Part shown: positions 4,786-12,015 of the stretch, piece by piece
Layout of the letters: every line of letters begins with the position of its first letter
Numbering within the stretch: the stretch's first letter is position 1
Assembly: GCA_937942105.1 (NCBI GenBank)
Contig: CALDFS010000066.1
Coordinates: 1-13,137, forward strand
Source of the DNA: an uncultured Ruminococcus sp.
Lineage (GTDB): Bacteria > Bacillota > Clostridia > Oscillospirales > Ruminococcaceae
Reading direction: 5' to 3'
Length of the DNA stretch: 13,137 bases
Program-made: the position numbers and the translations under genes
Notes under the pieces: generated by a model
Database searches by the model: none
The model's input: only the letters and a program-made list of their open reading frames with translations
Told to the model about the DNA's origin: nothing

Positions 4786-7173
4786 TTATCTTACTTCCGC
4801 ATTGATGGTCTTCAGAGCCTTTACTACACGCTTCATTGCGGCGTCCGCCTGTTCGTCGGTAAGTGTGCCGTCGTGCGAGCGCATTACTATCGAAAACGCA
4901 ACCGACTTCTTGCCCTCGCTTATCTGCGAGCCTTTATAAACGTCGAACAGCTTTATCTTTTCAAGAGTTGCACCGACAGCGTTCTTTATCAGCTTTTCAA
5001 GCGAAGCTACGGGTATCTCATCATCGCAGACGAGCGCTACGTCCCTTGTGGTTGCGGGGTACTTGGGAAGCGGCTTGTAGGTCTTTTCGGGGATGGTGAT
5101 ATCCAGAAGCTCGGTGATAAGCACCTTGGCGGCGTATGCGCGGGCGGATATGCCGTAATTCTCTAAGACCTGCGGGTGAAGCTCACCGAAAATTGCTATC
5201 GGCTTGTCGCCTATCTTGGCTATAGCCACACGACCAGGGTGGAAGCTTGAAACCTCGCCGAAGCCGCAGCCATCAGCCGGCGTTTCGACCTCGTAATCTG
5301 CTATTCCCATAGCCTCGAGCAGTCCCTCAATGCAGCCCTTGATGCTGTAGAAATCATCGTCAGCGCCGTACATTCCTATGCAGAGCCTTACAGGCTCATT
5401 GGGAAGCTTGCCCGGCTCGGTGGGTATATACTCGGTTCCTATCTCGAACAGAGCGGCTTCGGGATTTCTGAGATTATAATTCCTTGCAACAACCTCGCAC
5501 ATAGAGGGCAGAATGGTAGTCCTCATAACAGATGTATCCTCGCCCAGCGGATTGGTGATGACTACGCCGTCTCTTAAAGCGCTGTCGGCAGGAAGACATA
5601 TCTTGTCATAATACTTGGGCGAAATGAACGAGAAGGTGTTTATCTGGTTCAGACCCATAGCTATGCACGCCTGCTCTACCTTTCTTTCAAGCTTCTGCTT
5701 GTCGGTCAGCTTGGCGTTTGCGATTCCGGTGATAATAGTACCCGGGATGTTGTTGTAGCCATAAAACCTTGCTATCTCCTCGGCGATATCTGCCTTGGAT
5801 TCTATATCTATTCTGAACGAAGGCGAATATACTATGCCATCCTTAACCTCGAAGCCTACCTTTTCAAGGTATTCCACCATCTTCTCGGCGGGGATATCCG
5901 TGCCCAGGAACTTATTAGTCCAATCCGGCTCGAAGGGAACGGTTACCTGCGGCTTGGTGTTGTAGTTTTTATCGATGACGGTATCGAGCGGTTCGCCGCA
6001 GCCAAGCATTTCGCAAAGCTCGAAGGCGCGCAGGATCGCCGGCATACAGCCGTGAGCGTCAAGACCTTTTTCAAAGCGGGCGGAAGCGTCCGTCCTCATG
6101 CCAAGCTTCTTGGCTGTTCTGCGCACAGAAGCGCCGTTGAAGCAGGCGGATTCAAATACGACCGTGGTAGTGTCGTCCATGATTCCCGAATATTCGCCGC
6201 CCATTACTCCTGCAACGGCAACCGGCTTTTCGGCGTCGGCAATTACAAGCATCTCGCCGGAAAGCTTACGCTCTACTCCGTCAAGAGTGGTGATGGTTTC
6301 ACCCTCATGCGCGTTTCTTACGTTGATCTGCCCGCCGGAAAGATATCTTATATCAAAGGCGTGCATGGGCTGACCGTATTCCAGCATTACCCAGTTTGTG
6401 ATGTCGACAAGGTTGTTGATAGGTCTTACCCCGCTTGCGCGAAGCCTTTCGCGCATCCATCTTGGAGAAGGCGCAATCTTAACGTTCTTAACAACGCCGC
6501 CGATATATCTGGGGCAAAGCTCGGTGTTGCTTATTTCAATGCTCAGATACTTATTTATATCCTCGTTTATTCCCTTATATTCGGGATATTTGTATTTCAT
6601 CGGCTTGTTGAAGGTCGCCGCAGCCTCCCTTGCAAGTCCCAAAACGCTCAAACAGTCGGCGCGGTTGGAGGTTATTTCAAACTCGACCTTGGTATCGTCA
6701 TATCCCAAAGCGGTATGAATATCGTCGCCGGGCTTGCAGTCCTCTTCTATTACGAAAACGCCGTCGGGGTCGGCATAGGGGAAATCGTGTAAGGTCAAGC
6801 CCAAGGTATCAAGTCCGCAGAACATGCCATAGCTTTCTGCTCCTCTTATCTTGCCCTTCTTTATCTTGCCCTCGGGCAGGCTGGCGCCGTCCAGAGCGAC
6901 GGGAACAAGGTCGCCCTCTTTTACGTTTTTGGCGTTGGTAACTATCTGCACAGGCTCTTCCCTGCCGATATCCACCGAGCAGACGAACAAGGCGTCGGCA
7001 TTTTCGTGCTTGCCCTTTGAAAGGATTTTGCCCACAACGGTGTTGGTTACCTTAGCGCCCTCAGCTTCATAGCCCTCGACCTTTGAGCCGGTCATAGTCA
7101 TATCATAGCAGAACTGCTTTATAGGCTCGTCTATTTCCACATAGTCTTTAAGCCATTTCATTGATAAATCCAT
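4786..7173 (-). CDS. pheT: Phenylalanyl-tRNA synthetase beta subunit
   Basis: The 795 residues match the usual length of bacterial PheT. In order: N-terminal MDLSMKWLKDYVEI; the EMAP-II-like tRNA-binding OB domain (about 45-150, with KHENADALFVCSVDIG and ESYGMFCG); the B3/B4 editing region (about 210-390, with TSNRADCLSVLGLAREAA just before it and NNLVDITNWVMLEYGQP within it); the B5 domain (about 405-475); the inactive class II core (about 490-690, with NPLGEDTSVMRTTILPSM); and the C-terminal FDX-ACB anticodon-binding domain (about 700-795, with YPATTRDVALVCD). With PheS it forms the heterotetramer that charges tRNA-Phe and hydrolyses mischarged Tyr-tRNA-Phe. AGGAGG (7190-7185) precedes the chosen ATG by 11 bases. 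It follows pheS by 18 bases and is the last gene of the T-box operon. Confidence 0.98.
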   Translation of the reverse strand: MDLSMKWLKDYVEIDEPIKQFCYDMTMTGSKVEGYEAEGAKVTNTVVGKILSKGKHENADALFVCSVDIGREEPVQIVTNAKNVKEGDLVPVALDGASLPEGKIKKGKIRGAESYGMFCGLDTLGLTLHDFPYADPDGVFVIEEDCKPGDDIHTALGYDDTKVEFEITSNRADCLSVLGLAREAAATFNKPMKYKYPEYKGINEDINKYLSIEISNTELCPRYIGGVVKNVKIAPSPRWMRERLRASGVRPINNLVDITNWVMLEYGQPMHAFDIRYLSGGQINVRNAHEGETITTLDGVERKLSGEMLVIADAEKPVAVAGVMGGEYSGIMDDTTTVVFESACFNGASVRRTAKKLGMRTDASARFEKGLDAHGCMPAILRAFELCEMLGCGEPLDTVIDKNYNTKPQVTVPFEPDWTNKFLGTDIPAEKMVEYLEKVGFEVKDGIVYSPSFRIDIESKADIAEEIARFYGYNNIPGTIITGIANAKLTDKQKLERKVEQACIAMGLNQINTFSFISPKYYDKICLPADSALRDGVVITNPLGEDTSVMRTTILPSMCEVVARNYNLRNPEAALFEIGTEYIPTEPGKLPNEPVRLCIGMYGADDDFYSIKGCIEGLLEAMGIADYEVETPADGCGFGEVSSFHPGRVAIAKIGDKPIAIFGELHPQVLENYGISARAYAAKVLITELLDITIPEKTYKPLPKYPATTRDVALVCDDEIPVASLEKLIKNAVGATLEKIKLFDVYKGSQISEGKKSVAFSIVMRSHDGTLTDEQADAAMKRVVKALKTINAEVR

Positions 7174-7191
7174 AATTCAGTCAACCTCCTA

Positions 7192-8211
7192 TCAGAACTG
7201 ATTCAAGAAGCGCAGGTCGTTTTCGTAAAGAAGTCTCATATCGTTGATGCCGTATTTCGCCATAACGATTCTTTCAAGACCCAATCCGAAGGCAAATCCG
7301 GAATAAACCTCGGGGTCGATTCCGCACTGGCGCAAAACCTTGGGGTGGACCATACCTGCGCCCAGAAGCTCAACATAACCCTCGTTCTTGCACATTGAGC
7401 AGCCCTTGCCGCCGCAGTTAAAGCAGGTTATATCAACCTCTGCCGAAGGCTCGGTGAACGGGAAGTGGTGCGGGCGGAGCCTGATTTTGCAGTCGTCGCC
7501 GTAAAGGCGCTTCATAAGCATTTCAAGGGTGCCGTTAAGGTCAGCCATGGTTATGCCCTTGTCTACAACCAGCGCTTCCATCTGGTGGAAGATGGGCGAA
7601 TGCGTAGCGTCCACAGCGTCGGAGCGGTAAACTCTTCCCGGGGCGATAATCCTTATCGGCGGCTTCTGGTTTTCCATAACATGCACCTGGATTGATGAGG
7701 TCTGAGTTCTCAAAAGCACCTTGCCCGATATATAGAAGGTATCCTGCGTGTCCCTTGCAGGGTGATCGGGCGGAAGGTTCAGGGCTTCAAAATTGTAGTA
7801 GTCATATTCAACCTCGGGTCCTTCGGCTATATCAAAGCCCATGCCCAGAAAGATCTCTTCGATTTCGTTCAGAACTGCGTTGTAGGGGTGGAGCTTGCCT
7901 ACCTTAAAAGGCTTGCCTGGCAGGGTTACATCAAGCTTCTCCTCCTTAAGTCTGCGCGCCGCCAGCGCCGCCTTAAGCTCTGCCGAGCGCGCGGTTATGG
8001 CTTCCTCGATATCCGCTCTTATCTTGTTTGCAAGCTGACCGATTACCGGGCGCTCCTCTGCCGAAAGGGTCGACATCTGCTTTAGTATCGCCGTAAGCTC
8101 GCCCTTTTTGCCCAAGAACTTTACTCTTAGGCTTTCAAGCTCGGCACTGTCCTGAATTTTTTCGAGCTCCTGCTTTGCTGCAAGCTCGATATTCTGAAGT
8201 TGCTGCTTCAT
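7192..8211 (-). CDS. pheS: Phenylalanyl-tRNA synthetase alpha subunit
   Basis: The 339-residue protein has the usual PheS length and layout. The N-terminal helical arm (about 1-95) binds tRNA, and the class II catalytic domain follows. Signatures are GPEVEYDYYNFEALNLPPDHPARD (block near 131-154), motif 2 GRVYRSDAVDATHSPIFHQ (192-210) and motif 3 GFAFGLGLERIVM (305-317). A Cys-x2-Cys-x4-Cys-x2-Cys cluster (Cys263, 266, 271, 274) sits where many Firmicute PheS proteins carry the same CGGKGC insert. It forms the aminoacylation active site and works only in complex with PheT. AAAGGA lies about 9 bases before the ATG. It starts 15 bases after the oxidoreductase gene and ends 18 bases before pheT, which indicates one transcript controlled by the T-box at 9291-9600. 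Confidence 0.98.
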   Translation of the reverse strand: MKQQLQNIELAAKQELEKIQDSAELESLRVKFLGKKGELTAILKQMSTLSAEERPVIGQLANKIRADIEEAITARSAELKAALAARRLKEEKLDVTLPGKPFKVGKLHPYNAVLNEIEEIFLGMGFDIAEGPEVEYDYYNFEALNLPPDHPARDTQDTFYISGKVLLRTQTSSIQVHVMENQKPPIRIIAPGRVYRSDAVDATHSPIFHQMEALVVDKGITMADLNGTLEMLMKRLYGDDCKIRLRPHHFPFTEPSAEVDITCFNCGGKGCSMCKNEGYVELLGAGMVHPKVLRQCGIDPEVYSGFAFGLGLERIVMAKYGINDMRLLYENDLRFLNQF

Positions 8212-8226
8212 TCAATCATATCCTTT

Positions 8227-9282
8227 CTATTTTCTGTAAATTGTATTCTTTAAAGCTTTTACGCCGCTCAATAAGACCATCTTCCTAAGAATAGGGTTAT
8301 ACATAAACGGGCATTTCAGCATCTTTAAAAACAGCTTAAATCGCAGCTTCTGGGTTCTTGCGCGATAAGCAGCGCAGGGGTCGCGCGCATCAAACGCCAT
8401 TGCGGCATACTCGCCGCAGCGCATAGCCCAGCTTATTCCTTCGAGCGAGCTTGGGCTGATGACCCCGCCCGCTTCGCCCAGAAGAAGCACGCCGTTCCCG
8501 CCCGGAATTATCTGACGCGGACTTTTGGGGCGGCAGACCATGCAGGCTTCGTCAACTATCTCATCGCCAAACCTGAAGTCGTGCCGCTTGGCCGAGCACA
8601 GCTGGCGGTTAAAGCTTTGGCGGCAGTTTTTCGGTGCAAACGCCCCGCCGTAGATCATATAATCGTCTTTTGATATTGACCACGAGCAGCAGTCGGATGT
8701 TGCTCTGTCGAAAACGCAGGAGTAAAACGGTGCGGTTTCCTTGCCCGAAAACCAGCGCTGAATGGCAACGTACTTCCGTATCTTAACATCGGGGAAGAAC
8801 GCCTTTCGTACGATAGAGTTTGCGCCGTCCGCCCCCACAAGATACTGCGCCGTTATTGTTTTTGATACGCCGTTTTCAAGATAAGAAGCCTCAAAGCCTT
8901 CATATGTCCTCTTTACGCCGGTGCACCTTGCTTTAATAACTTCAACGTCTTTGGGGATGAGCGAGCGAAGCCAATCGTCGAACTTTGCCCTATCCATATT
9001 AAGATAAGAGCGCTGATACAGCCTGATTTTGCCAAAAGAAAAATCGATTGTTTTTACCGCGAAAATCTGCGGGGTTACCAGAATTTCCTTTGGCAGAGTA
9101 AGCTCCGAGCGGGCTAAGAACTTCTGCGCATCCGGCGAAAGAAGACCGCCGCATGGCTTGGGGCGCTCGCCCGGAAGACCTGATTTGTCTATAACCGCAA
9201 CCCTCAGCCCATATGGAGCAAGCCTTGCAAGCGTTGCCCCGGCAGGACCGGCACCTATAATCAAAACATCATAATCAACCAT
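8227..9282 (-). CDS. FAD-dependent oxidoreductase of the geranylgeranyl-reductase/FixC type, first gene of the pheST operon
   Basis: The 351-residue product begins MVDYDVLIIGAGPAG, a Rossmann fold for FAD with GAGPAG at 10-15. It carries KPCGG (42-46), typical of the geranylgeranyl reductase superfamily, the second FAD motif VGADGANS (149-156), and LLGEAGG (268-273) in place of the usual GDAAG. This suggests a flavoprotein reducing or oxidising a lipid, isoprenoid or aromatic ring; the substrate cannot be named. There is no signal peptide; the C-terminal region (about 312-350) is basic and could touch the membrane. Eleven cysteines are more than in its neighbours, without a clear metal motif. 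An earlier start at 9342 is rejected because its first 20 codons overlap the T-box antiterminator and terminator. GGTGG (9290-9286) is a weak RBS very close to the ATG. It should be co-induced with pheS and pheT. Confidence 0.85.
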   Translation of the reverse strand: MVDYDVLIIGAGPAGATLARLAPYGLRVAVIDKSGLPGERPKPCGGLLSPDAQKFLARSELTLPKEILVTPQIFAVKTIDFSFGKIRLYQRSYLNMDRAKFDDWLRSLIPKDVEVIKARCTGVKRTYEGFEASYLENGVSKTITAQYLVGADGANSIVRKAFFPDVKIRKYVAIQRWFSGKETAPFYSCVFDRATSDCCSWSISKDDYMIYGGAFAPKNCRQSFNRQLCSAKRHDFRFGDEIVDEACMVCRPKSPRQIIPGGNGVLLLGEAGGVISPSSLEGISWAMRCGEYAAMAFDARDPCAAYRARTQKLRFKLFLKMLKCPFMYNPILRKMVLLSGVKALKNTIYRK

Positions 9283-9290
9283 AATCCACC

Positions 9291-9327
9291 AATAAAAAAA
9301 CAGCCCTGCCCCAAACGGGACAAGACT
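9291..9327 (-). terminator. T-box regulatory terminator
   Basis: On the minus strand AGTCTTGTCCC (9327-9317), loop GTTT and GGGGCAGGGCT (9312-9302) form 11 pairs, followed by G and seven Ts. The 5' arm CTTGTCCC is the same stretch that closes the antiterminator, so the two folds exclude each other. It ends just before the RBS of the oxidoreductase gene. Confidence 0.9.
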
Positions 9328-9600
9328 TACCTTGCAAACCACCCATTTTTTCGGAAGCTGATAACGAAGTTATTTTCACTTCTTAACGCCATAACGCGGC
9401 GTCATCGTTCCAGCCTACAACCGCACTGACGGCTTCAGCAGGACCGCTCGGAAGTGAACTTCAGCGCCGGCAGAATGAAAAGCTTACAGCAAAATGCTTT
9501 TCTCTCTTAAATCCGCCCGGACGTTAAGGCTTACCTTAACGCTTGTGTTCCGGTTTGCCGAAACACTCCGCCTACTCTCTTCGTCACAGCGTTTAATATA
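9291..9600 (-). promoter_or_regulatory. T-box riboswitch (tRNA-Phe responsive) leading the oxidoreductase-pheS-pheT operon
   Basis: Read on the minus strand, elements come in T-box order: GACGAAGAGAGTAGG (9585-9571), AG box AAGAGAGA (9508-9501), a stem AAAAGC/GCTTTT whose loop holds GCTG (9490-9487, the GNTG box), then TGAAGTTCACTTCCGAG. There TTC (9458-9456) followed by A is the likely specifier, a Phe codon. Next come AAATGGG, TGGTTTG, CAAG, a 6-base loop, CTTG, T and CCCGTTT (9348-9313): the antiterminator, with 7-bp and 4-bp helices around the tRNA-binding bulge TGGT (9341-9338). TGGT pairs with an ACCA tRNA end, fitting discriminator A of tRNA-Phe. The usual TGGNACC is TGGTTTG here. The specifier, discriminator and downstream pheST all agree. 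Confidence 0.92.
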
Positions 9601-9606
9601 TAGATA

Positions 9607-9635
9607 ATTATAGCACAACGTCAAAAATAAATCAA
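9607..9635 (-). promoter_or_regulatory. Sigma-A type promoter of the T-box operon
   Basis: On the minus strand TTGATT (9635-9630), a 17-base spacer and TATAAT (9612-9607) predict a start near 9600. This lies 24 bases downstream of the radC stop and about 15 bases before the first T-box element. Confidence 0.78.
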
Positions 9636-9658
9636 CTGTTTTTTCAAATTTTCTTGGC

Positions 9659-10333
9659 TTATTCAAAAAAGCTGGACAGCATATTTTCGGAAATCATACA
9701 TTTCGCCCCGTCTGCTCCGATGATGATATGCTCAACAAGTCTTATTCCGAACTTATCAAGATATTCAATTAGCATGCTTGTAACCTTGAAGTCGGCGTCT
9801 GACGGCGTGCTTGGCACACCCGGGTGATTATGGGCAAGTATGCATAGCTTGCACCCGGAATTCAGTATCCTTTCTATAAGCTCACTCGTATTGAACGTTA
9901 CTGTATGCTGATTGCCCCTTGCAATTATTGCGTAATCAACTATTCTAAGGTCATCGTCAAGGCAGACAAGCCTTAATTCCTCTTCGGTTCTTCCGCTATA
10001 AGTCTCCTCAAAAAACCTGCTTGCTTCCTTGGGCGAGCGCAGAACCGTTCCTATTCCCGCCTGAACCAGCTGCCTTGCAGAGGCTTCACGTATCAGCTTG
10101 AAAAGAAATATCGTGTCTTCGTCAATACCCTCATTTATCAGCATACCGGCTGCGCCGATATCCATAATACTGTTCACCAGCAGATATTTATTAAGCAGGC
10201 TTTCAGCAAGATCTTTGGGGTTGTCTATCGTATCCGAAAAGGAAAGAACACTGCTAAGAAGCTTTTGATCGCTCGCACTGTCTCTTTTTCTTTTATAAAA
10301 ATGTTTTTTCGGCTTTTTGCTGTATTTAGCCAT
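9659..10333 (-). CDS. radC: RadC-family JAB/MPN-domain protein
   Basis: The chosen start (10333) gives 224 residues, the usual RadC length. AAAGGA stands about 10 bases before it, while a longer frame from 10369 has no ribosome site. The N-terminus is very basic (KKPKKHFYKRKRD), and a helical region follows (about 22-95), where RadC proteins carry UPF0758-type helix-hairpin-helix sequence. The C-terminal JAB1/MPN metalloprotease-like domain holds the JAMM signature HNHPGVPSTPSDAD (168-181), with likely zinc ligands His168, His170 and Asp181. RadC was named for DNA repair, but that role has been disputed and the true function is unknown. No transposon or phage gene is nearby, so this looks like the housekeeping copy. 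It has its own predicted promoter at 10482-10510. No terminator follows; its transcript may run into the T-box region. Confidence 0.92.
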   Translation of the reverse strand: MAKYSKKPKKHFYKRKRDSASDQKLLSSVLSFSDTIDNPKDLAESLLNKYLLVNSIMDIGAAGMLINEGIDEDTIFLFKLIREASARQLVQAGIGTVLRSPKEASRFFEETYSGRTEEELRLVCLDDDLRIVDYAIIARGNQHTVTFNTSELIERILNSGCKLCILAHNHPGVPSTPSDADFKVTSMLIEYLDKFGIRLVEHIIIGADGAKCMISENMLSSFFE

Positions 10334-10395
10334 CACGGATTTTCCTTTCTGAAAGATTTTTGGCTTCACTTTAGACGAAAATTAGTATTAACACC

Positions 10396-10423
10396 TTGAA
10401 ACTTCTTTGATTTATGTTATAAT
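10396..10423 (+). promoter_or_regulatory. Sigma-A type promoter for uxaC
   Basis: TTGAAA (10396-10401), a 16-base spacer and TATAAT (10418-10423) predict a start near 10430 and a leader of about 97 bases. Confidence 0.68.
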
Positions 10424-10430
10424 AGGATTA

Positions 10431-10468
10431 ATGATGATTGCTGTGCATAACATCATCCTGCAAGCAGG
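10431..10468. promoter_or_regulatory. Operator-like palindromes between the facing uxaC and radC promoters
   Basis: ATGATG (10431-10436) and CATCAT (10451-10456) form an inverted repeat with a 14-base gap. It is followed directly by the perfect 12-bp palindrome CCTGCAAGCAGG (10457-10468, allowing the two central bases). They cover the predicted start of the uxaC transcript, where a repressor would block it. No regulator gene is adjacent, so binding is inference. Confidence 0.35.
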
Positions 10469-10481
10469 CTCATACATTTTA

Positions 10482-10510
10482 ATAATACAACAGCTTAAAG
10501 CTAATGTCAA
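10482..10510 (-). promoter_or_regulatory. Sigma-A type promoter for radC
   Basis: On the minus strand a perfect TTGACA (10510-10505), a 17-base spacer and TATTAT (10487-10482) predict a start near 10475, giving a radC leader of about 140 bases. The -35 box abuts the uxaC ribosome binding site. Confidence 0.62.
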
Positions 10511-10526
10511 TAGGAGGAAAAACACC

Positions 10527-11927
10527 ATGCCATTTATTAACGACGATTTCATGCTCAAAAACGACACTGCAAAGCTTCTTTACAACAAATACGCAAAGGA
10601 TATGCCGATTGTGGACTATCACTGCCACATCAGCCCGCGTGAGATTTATGAGGACAAGCGCTTTGACAGCATCACCGAAATCTGGCTGGGCGGCGACCAC
10701 TACAAGTGGCGGCTTATCCGCTCAAACGGCGTTCCTGAGGAGGAGATAACCGGCAATGCCGACCCCAAAACCAAATTCATGCGCTTTGCCGAGGCTCTTT
10801 CCAAATCGATAGGCAACCCCATGTATCACTGGACGCATCTGGAGCTTAAAAGATATTTCGGCTATGACGGCATTCTGAACGCCGACACTGCCGCTCAGGT
10901 TTATGAGCTTTGCAACAAAAAGCTTCAAGAGCCGAATATGAGTGCGCGCGGCATCATAGCCGCATCAAACGTAAAAATGATAGGCACAACAGATGACCCT
11001 ATAGATTCTTTGGAGTGGCACATCAAGCTGGCGGCTGATAAATCCTTCAAGACCAAGGTATGCCCCTCCTTCCGCCCGGACAAGGCTGTAAACATCGACA
11101 AGGCGGGCTTTGCCGACTACATAAAGGCGCTTTCAAAGGCGGCGGATATGCCTATAGAATCGGCGGATGATGTAAAGGCGGCGCTTACCAAGCGGCTTGA
11201 GTTCTTCTGCGAAAACGGCTGCCTGGCAACCGACCACGGGCTTGACTACATGGTTTACTCCCCCGCTTCAGAGGATGAAGTAAACGCCATCTTCAAAAAA
11301 GCCATGAACGGCGAAGCAATCACTTCCGAAGAGGGCGATAAGTACAAAACCGCTATCCTTGTGCACCTTGGAAAAGAGTATGCAAAGCGCGGAATAGTAA
11401 TGCAGATCCACTACGGCGCACAGCGAAACGTCAACGAGCGTACCTTCAAGGCTTTGGGCGCAGACACCGGTTATGACTGCATCGCCACGCGCGACTGCGC
11501 ATGTCAGGTAACGGGCTTCTTAAACGCCCTTGAAAGGGACGGCGCCTTGCCCAAGACCATTCTATACTCGCTCAACCCCAACGACAATGAGGCGCTGGAC
11601 ACTATTATAGGAAGCTTCCAGGGCACCGAGGTTCCCGGCAAAATCCAGCACGGCTCGGCATGGTGGTTCTCCGATTCGCAGATCGGAATGGAGGCTCAGC
11701 TGCGCTCGCTTGCAAGTCTTTCGATTTTAGGCAACTTTATAGGCATGCTCACCGATTCAAGGAGCTTCCTTTCATACACACGCCATGAATACTTCCGCAG
11801 GATTCTTTGCAATATCATCGGCAAATGGGTCGAGGATGGCGAGTATCCGTTTGACGAGAAGGCGCTCGGCGAGATTGTCAGCGGGATATCCTATAATAAT
11901 GCCGCGAGGTATTTCGGGATAGAGTGA
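10527..11927 (+). CDS. uxaC: Glucuronate isomerase (uronate isomerase)
   Basis: The enzyme converts D-glucuronate to D-fructuronate and D-galacturonate to D-tagaturonate, the first step of hexuronate breakdown in the cytosol. The start at 10527 is set by AGGAGG (10512-10517) and gives 466 residues, close to the 470 of E. coli UxaC; a longer frame from 10407 would add 40 residues that overlap the promoter region. Family signatures are VDYHCHISPREIYEDKRF (29-46, metal-binding histidines), WHIKLAADKSFKTKVCPSFRPD (block in the middle third), MQIHYGAQRNVNERTF, YSLNPNDNEALDTI, and QHGSAWWFSDSQIGMEAQL with TDSRSFLSYTRHEYFRR near the end. It stands alone: no uxaB, uxuA, kdgK or kdgA partner is in the window, so the rest of the pathway must lie elsewhere. 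It suggests use of pectin- or glucuronoxylan-derived sugars, fitting a gut commensal. Confidence 0.96.
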   Translation: MPFINDDFMLKNDTAKLLYNKYAKDMPIVDYHCHISPREIYEDKRFDSITEIWLGGDHYKWRLIRSNGVPEEEITGNADPKTKFMRFAEALSKSIGNPMYHWTHLELKRYFGYDGILNADTAAQVYELCNKKLQEPNMSARGIIAASNVKMIGTTDDPIDSLEWHIKLAADKSFKTKVCPSFRPDKAVNIDKAGFADYIKALSKAADMPIESADDVKAALTKRLEFFCENGCLATDHGLDYMVYSPASEDEVNAIFKKAMNGEAITSEEGDKYKTAILVHLGKEYAKRGIVMQIHYGAQRNVNERTFKALGADTGYDCIATRDCACQVTGFLNALERDGALPKTILYSLNPNDNEALDTIIGSFQGTEVPGKIQHGSAWWFSDSQIGMEAQLRSLASLSILGNFIGMLTDSRSFLSYTRHEYFRRILCNIIGKWVEDGEYPFDEKALGEIVSGISYNNAARYFGIE

Positions 11928-11931
11928 TATA

Positions 11932-11966
11932 ATTACACGATTTACACTGCTTAAACTTCGTGTAAT
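11932..11966 (+). other. Inverted repeat after uxaC
   Basis: ATTACACGA (11932-11940) and TCGTGTAAT (11958-11966) form a perfect 9-bp stem with a 17-base loop, just after the uxaC stop and ahead of the terminator. There is no T-run; it may protect the mRNA end or be a protein site. Confidence 0.45.
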
Positions 11967-11976
11967 ATAAATTATA

Positions 11977-12009
11977 ACGGTACCGACTTCAAAAGCCGAT
12001 ACCGTTTTT
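11977..12009 (+). terminator. Rho-independent terminator of uxaC, possibly serving both strands
   Basis: ACGGTACCGACTT (11977-11989) pairs with AAGCCGATACCGT (11993-12005) over 13 positions with two mismatches and is followed by TTTTTATTT. It lies between convergent genes. On the minus strand the run after the hairpin (TATAATTTATATT) is weaker but may still serve the ABC gene. Confidence 0.8.
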
Positions 12010-12015
12010 ATTTAA

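Noticed and set aside
6052..6792. 246-codon open frame opposite pheT
   Set aside because: It is the shadow of a long, well conserved synthetase gene; there is no ribosome site and no family likeness.
9283..9342. Earlier start of the oxidoreductase gene (20 more residues)
   Set aside because: These codons coincide with the T-box antiterminator and terminator; the FAD motif begins properly at MVDYDVLIIGAGPAG.
9484..9666. Small open frame on the minus strand
   Set aside because: It overlaps the T-box, its promoter and the radC end, has no ribosome site and resembles nothing.
9659..10333. radC as part of an integrated mobile element
   Set aside because: No transposase, integrase, phage or plasmid gene and no terminal repeats are nearby; context is housekeeping.
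10407..10526. N-terminal extension of uxaC
   Set aside because: It overlaps the promoter, lacks a ribosome site, and the 466-residue form from 10527 with AGGAGG matches the family length.
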